Below are positions 60,060 to 64,000 of a stretch of DNA of 64,000 bases, piece after piece. Under the pieces are notes generated by a model. The model was not told the DNA's origin and did not search any database. It saw nothing but the letters and a program-made list of their open reading frames with translations. The stretch is from JASHPR01 sp963842355 (GTDB lineage: Bacteria; Actinomycetota; Actinomycetes; Streptosporangiales; Streptosporangiaceae), in the NCBI GenBank assembly GCA_963842355.1, contig CAWJGC010000002.1:44393-108392 (forward strand), written 5' to 3'. The translations under genes were made by a program, and so were the position numbers. Numbering within the stretch: position 1 is the first letter of the stretch; each line of letters opens with the position of its first letter.

Positions 60060-60778
60060 ATGTCAGGCCAGTCCCGCCCGTCATCCGGCCAGCGTGATGA
60101 TGACCGCTGCCCCGCCATCCGGCCTGGGCATGCTCTCCCGGCCTGGCGCAGCATCCTGGCCGTGATCGCCCATCCCGATGACGAGACGTTCGGCCTCGGC
60201 GCCGTCATCGATGCCATGGCCTCGGCCGGCTCGGCGGTGCACGTCCTTTGCTTCACCCGCGGCGAGGCGTCAACACTCAACGAGCGCGATGCCGATCTGC
60301 CGGCGGCAAGGGCAGGGGAACTGCGGCAGGCGAGCGCAGAGCTCGGAGTGGCCGGTGTCACGCTGCTCGACTATCCGGACGCAGGCCTGACAGCTGTCCC
60401 ACTGCCCGAGCTCGAGGCGCACGTGATCAGCCTGGCCGCTCGCCATCGCGCCGACGGATTGCTGGTCTTCGACGACACCGGCATCACCGGCCACCGCGAC
60501 CACCAGGCCGCCACCGCCGCAGCCGTCGGCGCGGCCAGGCAGGCAGGCCTGGCCGTGCTGGCCTGGACCCTTCCGGCTGCCATCGCCGGGCAACTGCGTG
60601 CCGAGACCGGGGCGGCGTTCGCCGGCGGCCATCCGACGAGGTGGACATCTGCGTGCGCGTCGACCGCGCACGGCAGCGGCGCGCGGCCTTGTTGCACGTG
60701 AGCCAGATCTCCCCGACCGCAGTGCTGTGGCGGCGGCTTCAGCTGCAGGGCGACTGCGAGCACCTGCGCTGGATCTGA
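60060..60778 (+). pseudogene. PIG-L/LmbE-family deacetylase, frameshifted near the end
   Basis: A zinc deacetylase of the MshB/Mca/LmbE fold. AVIAHPDDETFGLGAV gives the HPDDE zinc motif near residue 40 and GITGHRDHQAATAAAV the third ligand region. ATG 60060 follows AGAGGAG. The conserved frame runs to about 60630, where one C seems missing. The next frame continues as DEVDICVRVDRARQRRAALL and ends with the family-like C terminus HLRWI at 60778. Homologues deacetylate or cleave glucosamine-inositol thiols such as mycothiol and its conjugates, which suits a sulfur-stress regulon. It could be a sequence error. Confidence 0.75.
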
Positions 60779-60868
60779 CCTGGCTCCGGTTGTTCCCTGG
60801 CCGGGCGCATTTCCTCATCGGCTGATCTCAGGCCAGCAACCGGAATCTTTTCGGCACGGAAGTTGTAA

Positions 60869-60884
60869 ATACCCATGGGGGTAT
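60869..60884. promoter_or_regulatory. CstR/CsoR-type operator 3
   Basis: ATACCC-ATGG-GGGTAT, the same arms and spacing as the other two sites, 33 bp upstream of the thioredoxin gene. It probably controls thioredoxin and the downstream SQR-DsrC-DsrE genes. Confidence 0.8.
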
Positions 60885-60916
60885 CCACAGAGTAGCTGAG
60901 CAAGCATGGAGGCGAC

Positions 60917-61291
60917 ATGGCGACGATCGAGCTGACGTCCGAGAACTTCAACCCAGTGGTTGACGGTGGCGGGCTGGTGCTCGTCGATTTCTGGGCAGGA
61001 TGGTGCGGCCCGTGCCGCATGTTCGCGCCAGTGTTCCAGCAGGCATCTGAGAGGCATCCGGACGCGGTGTTCGGCAAGGTCGACACCGAGGCGCAGGCGG
61101 AACTCGCCGCCGGGTTCGGCATTTCGTCGATCCCGACGCTGATGATCATCCGTGACAAGGTGGTGCTCTATGCGCAGCCAGGCGCGCTTCCCGAGCAGGC
61201 ACTTGAGCAACTGATCGCCAAGGCACGCGAGATCGACATGGACGAGGTCCGCGCGAGCCTGGCGACGTCCGCCGGGTCTGCCGGGCAGTAG
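60917..61291 (+). CDS. Thioredoxin
   Basis: A 124-residue thioredoxin. LVLVDFWAGWCGPCRMFAPV has the WCGPC active site with Cys30 and Cys33, and ISSIPTLMII carries the cis-Pro. The C terminus is about 15 residues longer than usual. It sits right after operator 3 and likely reduces protein or low-molecular persulfides formed during sulfide oxidation. The gap 61292-61460 before the next gene has no feature that I can identify. Confidence 0.93.
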   Translation: MATIELTSENFNPVVDGGGLVLVDFWAGWCGPCRMFAPVFQQASERHPDAVFGKVDTEAQAELAAGFGISSIPTLMIIRDKVVLYAQPGALPEQALEQLIAKAREIDMDEVRASLATSAGSAGQ

Positions 61292-61460
61292 CTGCCATTG
61301 CGCGGCTCCGGGTCAGGGGACCGGAACGGGCGAGCAATCCTTGATCTGCCCCGGCTGCTCCGGGCCAGCCTCCCGCGGCTGCCCTTCGATGCCGTTGGTC
61401 GGCGTGCCCCGGGACCTTCGGCCGTGGCCCCGGCGCGGGCCGGGCGCGGATGGTTGGGTT

Positions 61461-62753
61461 ATGAGCAGGCGGATTGTGGTGCTCGGCGGCGGGACCGGCG
61501 GGACGCTGATCGCGAACAGGCTGCGGCGACAGCTCGCCGACGATGACATGATCACGGTCGTCGACCGCGATGGCCAGCACTTGTACCAGCCCGGCCTGCT
61601 GTTCGTCCCGTTCGGCCGGGTCCGTGCCGAGAGCATCACGCGCTCGCGGATGCGGCAGCTGCGCTTCGGTGTCGGCTATCACCAGAGCGGCGCCGACCAC
61701 GTGGACATCGACGCGTGCCGCGTCCATCTCGAGGACGGCTCGGTGCTGCCCTATGACGTGCTGGTCATCGCCACCGGCGCGGCGCTGCTGCCTGGCGAGA
61801 CCGAGGGACTGGCCGACGCCACGGCGCGGGGGAAGGCCTTCACGTTCTACGACCGGCCGGGCGCGGAGGCGCTACGGGATGCGCTGGCGCACTTTGACGG
61901 CGGGCGGATCGCCGTGAATGTCGTCGACATGCCGATCAAGTGCCCGGTCGCCCCGATCGAGTTCAGCTTCCTGGCCGACTGGTACTTCCGTGAGCGCGGG
62001 ATCCGCGACCGCGTCGAGCTAACGTTCGTCACCCCGCTGGACGGCGCGTTCACCAAGGCTGCCTGCAACCGCGAGCTCGGCGGCATGCTTGATGACAAGC
62101 GCATCGAGCTCGTCACCGAGTTCAACACCGGCGAGGTGGACGCCGACGGCGGCCGGCTCATCTCCTTCGATGGCCGCGAGGCCAGCTTCGACCTGGCCGT
62201 GACCGTGCCGGTGCACGGCGGCCAGGCCTACGTCGAACGCTCGCCCGGTCTCGGCGATGCGCTTGGCTTCATCCCGGTCGACGAGCGGACCCTGCAAGCC
62301 AAGGCCAGCCCGAACATCTTCGCCATCGGCGATGCCGCCGACGTCCGTGCCTCGAAGGCCGGTTCAGTCGCCCACTTCGAAGGCGAGATCCTGACCCGCA
62401 ACATCATCAGCTTCCTGGGTGGTCAGCCGCTGAGCGCCAGCTTCGATGGCCACACCAACTGCTTCATTGAAAGCGGGTTCGGCAAGGCGCTGCTGATCGA
62501 CTTCAACTACGACACCGAACCGGTCACGGGGCGGTTCCCCGGCCGCATCGGCCTGCCGCTGCTGCGCGAGTCGCGGCTCAACCACCTCGGCAAGCTCGCG
62601 TTCCAGTGGTTCTACTGGCACATGCTCCTGCCCGGACGCGACGTCCCCGGCGTGGGCGCGGCCATGCCGCTGGCAGGCAAGCGGCTCGAGGCGGTTCAGT
62701 CCGGCGGCCGCGCGCCCGCCAGCCCGCTCGGCAGTACGAGAGGAAGGGCCTGA
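61461..62753 (+). CDS. Sulfide:quinone-oxidoreductase-type flavoprotein
   Basis: A 430-residue FAD protein. IVVLGGGTGGTLIANRLRRQ is the FAD motif. QHLYQPGLLFVPFG follows, as in SQR, and VLVIATGAALLPGETEGL closes the first fold. The mid-chain IKCPVAPIEFSFLADWYF carries a Cys in the SQR position; NIFAIGDAADVRASKAG is the second FAD motif. The C-terminal HLGKLAFQWFYWHMLLPG is amphipathic and could bind the membrane. It is only distantly related to the SQR-like protein at 56179. DsrC- and DsrE-like genes follow directly, so the sulfur it produces is probably handed to those carriers. Confidence 0.85.
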   Translation: MSRRIVVLGGGTGGTLIANRLRRQLADDDMITVVDRDGQHLYQPGLLFVPFGRVRAESITRSRMRQLRFGVGYHQSGADHVDIDACRVHLEDGSVLPYDVLVIATGAALLPGETEGLADATARGKAFTFYDRPGAEALRDALAHFDGGRIAVNVVDMPIKCPVAPIEFSFLADWYFRERGIRDRVELTFVTPLDGAFTKAACNRELGGMLDDKRIELVTEFNTGEVDADGGRLISFDGREASFDLAVTVPVHGGQAYVERSPGLGDALGFIPVDERTLQAKASPNIFAIGDAADVRASKAGSVAHFEGEILTRNIISFLGGQPLSASFDGHTNCFIESGFGKALLIDFNYDTEPVTGRFPGRIGLPLLRESRLNHLGKLAFQWFYWHMLLPGRDVPGVGAAMPLAGKRLEAVQSGGRAPASPLGSTRGRA

Positions 62754-62755
62754 TC

Positions 62756-63073
62756 ATGCCCACCAAGATCTACGCAGGCACCGAGGTCGCCGTCAACGAC
62801 CAAGGGTTCTTCGCTGACCCGCAGCAGTGGCGCGAGGACATGGCGCCGGAGATCGCCGCGGAAGCCGGCATCGGCACGCTGACCGAGCCGCATTGGCAGG
62901 TCGTCAAGTTCATGCGGCACGAGTACGCAGAGAAGGGCACTGGCCCGAGCGTGCGCGCGCTGAGCAAGACCTCGGGGGTCAGCATCAAGGAGCTGTACGA
63001 GCTCTTCCCTAAGGGGCCAGCCAAGCTGGCCGCGAAGATCGCCGGCATCCCCAAGCCGCGCGGCTGCATCTGA
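62756..63073 (+). CDS. DsrC/TusE-family sulfur carrier
   Basis: A 105-residue DsrC/TusE-like protein. GFFADPQQWREDMAPEIAAE and LTEPHWQVVKFMRHEYAEKG are family segments, and the C-terminal arm IPKPRGCI ends with the penultimate Cys that carries sulfur. The second arm Cys of true DsrC, about ten residues upstream, is Ala here (LAAKIAG), so it should transfer single sulfurs rather than form the trisulfide used by sulfite reductase. AGGAAGGG precedes ATG 62756, two bases after the SQR stop. It probably receives sulfur from the DsrE-like neighbour. Confidence 0.9.
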   Translation: MPTKIYAGTEVAVNDQGFFADPQQWREDMAPEIAAEAGIGTLTEPHWQVVKFMRHEYAEKGTGPSVRALSKTSGVSIKELYELFPKGPAKLAAKIAGIPKPRGCI

Positions 63074-63092
63074 ACCAGACAGGCGGTGCGTC

Positions 63093-63581
63093 ATGGCCGA
63101 CAACGGCACAAGCGCCAACGGCAGGATCGAGAAGGTTTCCATCATCGTGTCCAAGGGTTCCCTGGAGGGCATCTACCCGGCCCTGATCATGGCCAACGGC
63201 GCCCGCGCTGAGGGCATCGAGGCGAACCTGTTCTTCACCTTCTTCGGCCTCGACGCCATCCACAAGGCCCGGCACGAGCACATCAAGCTCGCCACCGTCG
63301 GCAACCCCGGACTGCATCTTGCTACCTGGGCCGGCGGCCTGCCCGGCGTGTCCTCGGTGATGACCCACTACATGGCTCACAAGATGGATGAGCTCGACAT
63401 ACCCTCGATCCCGGAGTTCATCGAGATGATCGCCGACACCGGCGCCGGCCTGTACGGCTGCCAGGCATCGGTTGACCTCTTCGGCCTGACCAAGGACGAC
63501 TTCATCGACCAGGTCAAGGACATCATCACCGTCGGCGAGTTCTATGACCTCGCCGCCGGCGGCCAGATCATCTTCACCTGA
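63093..63581 (+). CDS. DsrE/DsrF-like (DsrE2-type) sulfurtransferase
   Basis: A 162-residue DsrE-fold protein. SIIVSKGSLEGIYPALIMAN is the nucleotide-like first strand and helix. EANLFFTFFGLDAIHKA is typical of the DsrE2 branch. AGLYGCQASVDLFGL contains the single conserved Cys that carries persulfide. No membrane helix is present, unlike some DsrE2 proteins. It is 19 bp downstream of the DsrC-like gene. Together with that gene and the flavoprotein it forms a sulfur-relay chain in the cytoplasm without dissimilatory sulfite reductase genes in view. Confidence 0.88.
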   Translation: MADNGTSANGRIEKVSIIVSKGSLEGIYPALIMANGARAEGIEANLFFTFFGLDAIHKARHEHIKLATVGNPGLHLATWAGGLPGVSSVMTHYMAHKMDELDIPSIPEFIEMIADTGAGLYGCQASVDLFGLTKDDFIDQVKDIITVGEFYDLAAGGQIIFT

Positions 63582-63699
63582 TCGCGGTCGTGCGCCCGCT
63601 GCAGGAACCAGGTGCAGAGCAGGACAACCGAACCGTTCAGCGGGATCGGGTGCCCGGATGGTTCTCGCGTGCCGGCGGGATCGGTGGGAGGGTGATCAG

Positions 63700-64000
63700 G
63701 TGACGGGGAGCGGCGGCGAGGTGCGGGACGGGGTATCGCTGACCCACCTTGACCAGTCGCTGTTCGACGGGGCCGAAGCGACCAAGCGGGACCTGGTGGA
63801 CTACCTGGACGCGGTCGCCGGGCTGCTCATCGCGGAGCTGCGGGATCGGCCGCTGTCGGTGGTCCGGGTCCGGCCCGGGCAGGCGCCGTTCATGCAGAAG
63901 AACGTGCCCAAGTACACCCCGCCGTGGGTTCCGACGGTGTCGCTGTGGGCCGAGAGTTCCCGGCGCGAGGTGGCCTACGCGCTGTGCAACGACCGCCGGA
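63700..64000 (+). CDS. LigD-type DNA polymerase/primase domain protein (partial)
   Basis: The first 100 residues of an archaeo-eukaryotic-primase-like polymerase of the LigD family; the gene runs off the window. VSLTHLDQSLFDGAEATKRD resembles the LigD polymerase start, DLVDYLDAVAGLLIAELRDR and PLSVVRVRPGQAPFMQKNVP carry the usual conserved core, and YTPPWVPTVSLWA follows. GGGAGG precedes GTG 63700. Such proteins fill or extend ends during non-homologous end joining with Ku. No Ku gene is in view. The gap 63582-63699 has no feature that I can identify. Confidence 0.82.
   Translation, partial: MTGSGGEVRDGVSLTHLDQSLFDGAEATKRDLVDYLDAVAGLLIAELRDRPLSVVRVRPGQAPFMQKNVPKYTPPWVPTVSLWAESSRREVAYALCNDRR

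Noticed and set aside
1..64000. tRNA or rRNA genes
   Set aside because: I saw no cloverleaf-like or rRNA-like stretch while reading, but this was by eye only; a covariance-model scan would be decisive.

Overview
The window is high-GC actinobacterial DNA. GTG starts are frequent, genes are often coupled by 1-4 bp overlaps, and there are KstR-type steroid genes, an F420-dependent reductase family member and a LigD-type polymerase. I cannot name the genus. The order Streptosporangiales or a relative is plausible but unproven. The ends cut through a sugar ABC permease (left) and a LigD-like polymerase gene (right).

Layout. (1) 1-6815: a sugar ABC importer (minus strand) faces a DeoR repressor, a 1-phosphofructokinase-like kinase, a class II aldolase split by a frameshift, and a second PfkB kinase. 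This is a self-contained sugar uptake and cleavage locus. (2) 6949-11001: helicase HrpA. (3) 11044-15867: a tightly coupled minus-strand operon of an NMN-adenylyltransferase-like enzyme, an archaeal-type phosphoglycerate mutase, a divergent enolase, a selenophosphate synthetase and a Nudix hydrolase. I recognise no described pathway with this gene set, and it is the best candidate here for a new system. (4) 15992-21635, divergent from it: a membrane/coiled-coil protein, a 13-copy 17-bp repeat array, then an operon of a modified family II pyrophosphatase, an unknown protein and a NACHT NTPase with a C-terminal FGE-sulfatase domain, which looks like a conflict or immunity module. (5) 21.8-29.3 kb: a scarred region with an IS1634-family element, a deletion fossil joining RuBisCO large subunit to phosphoribulokinase, a frameshifted acyl-CoA ligase, a PHA depolymerase whose 3' end was hit by an IS5-family element, and that element.

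(6) 29.35-34.6 kb: phoU, a universal stress protein and pstSCAB, with a three-unit PHO box upstream of pstS. (7) 34.7-46.6 kb: a steroid degradation locus (kstR, fadE34, fadE28, fadE29, a fused chsH2-chsH1, ltp2, kstD) with two perfect KstR operators. Embedded in it is a cysteine-peptidase-like gene with an intein beside the putative active-site histidine. (8) 46.6-55.8 kb: an ABC exporter pair, a TetR/F420-reductase/small membrane protein operon, a patch of truncated genes, a CDF zinc transporter, and an MFS exporter with its MarR regulator. (9) 55.9-63.6 kb: a reactive-sulfur locus (two sulfide:quinone-oxidoreductase-like flavoproteins, CstR-like repressor, cysteine-desulfurase-like enzyme, PIG-L deacetylase, thioredoxin, DsrC-like and DsrE-like proteins). 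Three near-identical palindromic operators tie it into one regulon.

Two patterns recur across regions. Unrelated proteins carry in-frame short tandem repeats in their linkers. Several genes also carry single-base deletions in G/C runs, which could be real decay or sequencing error.
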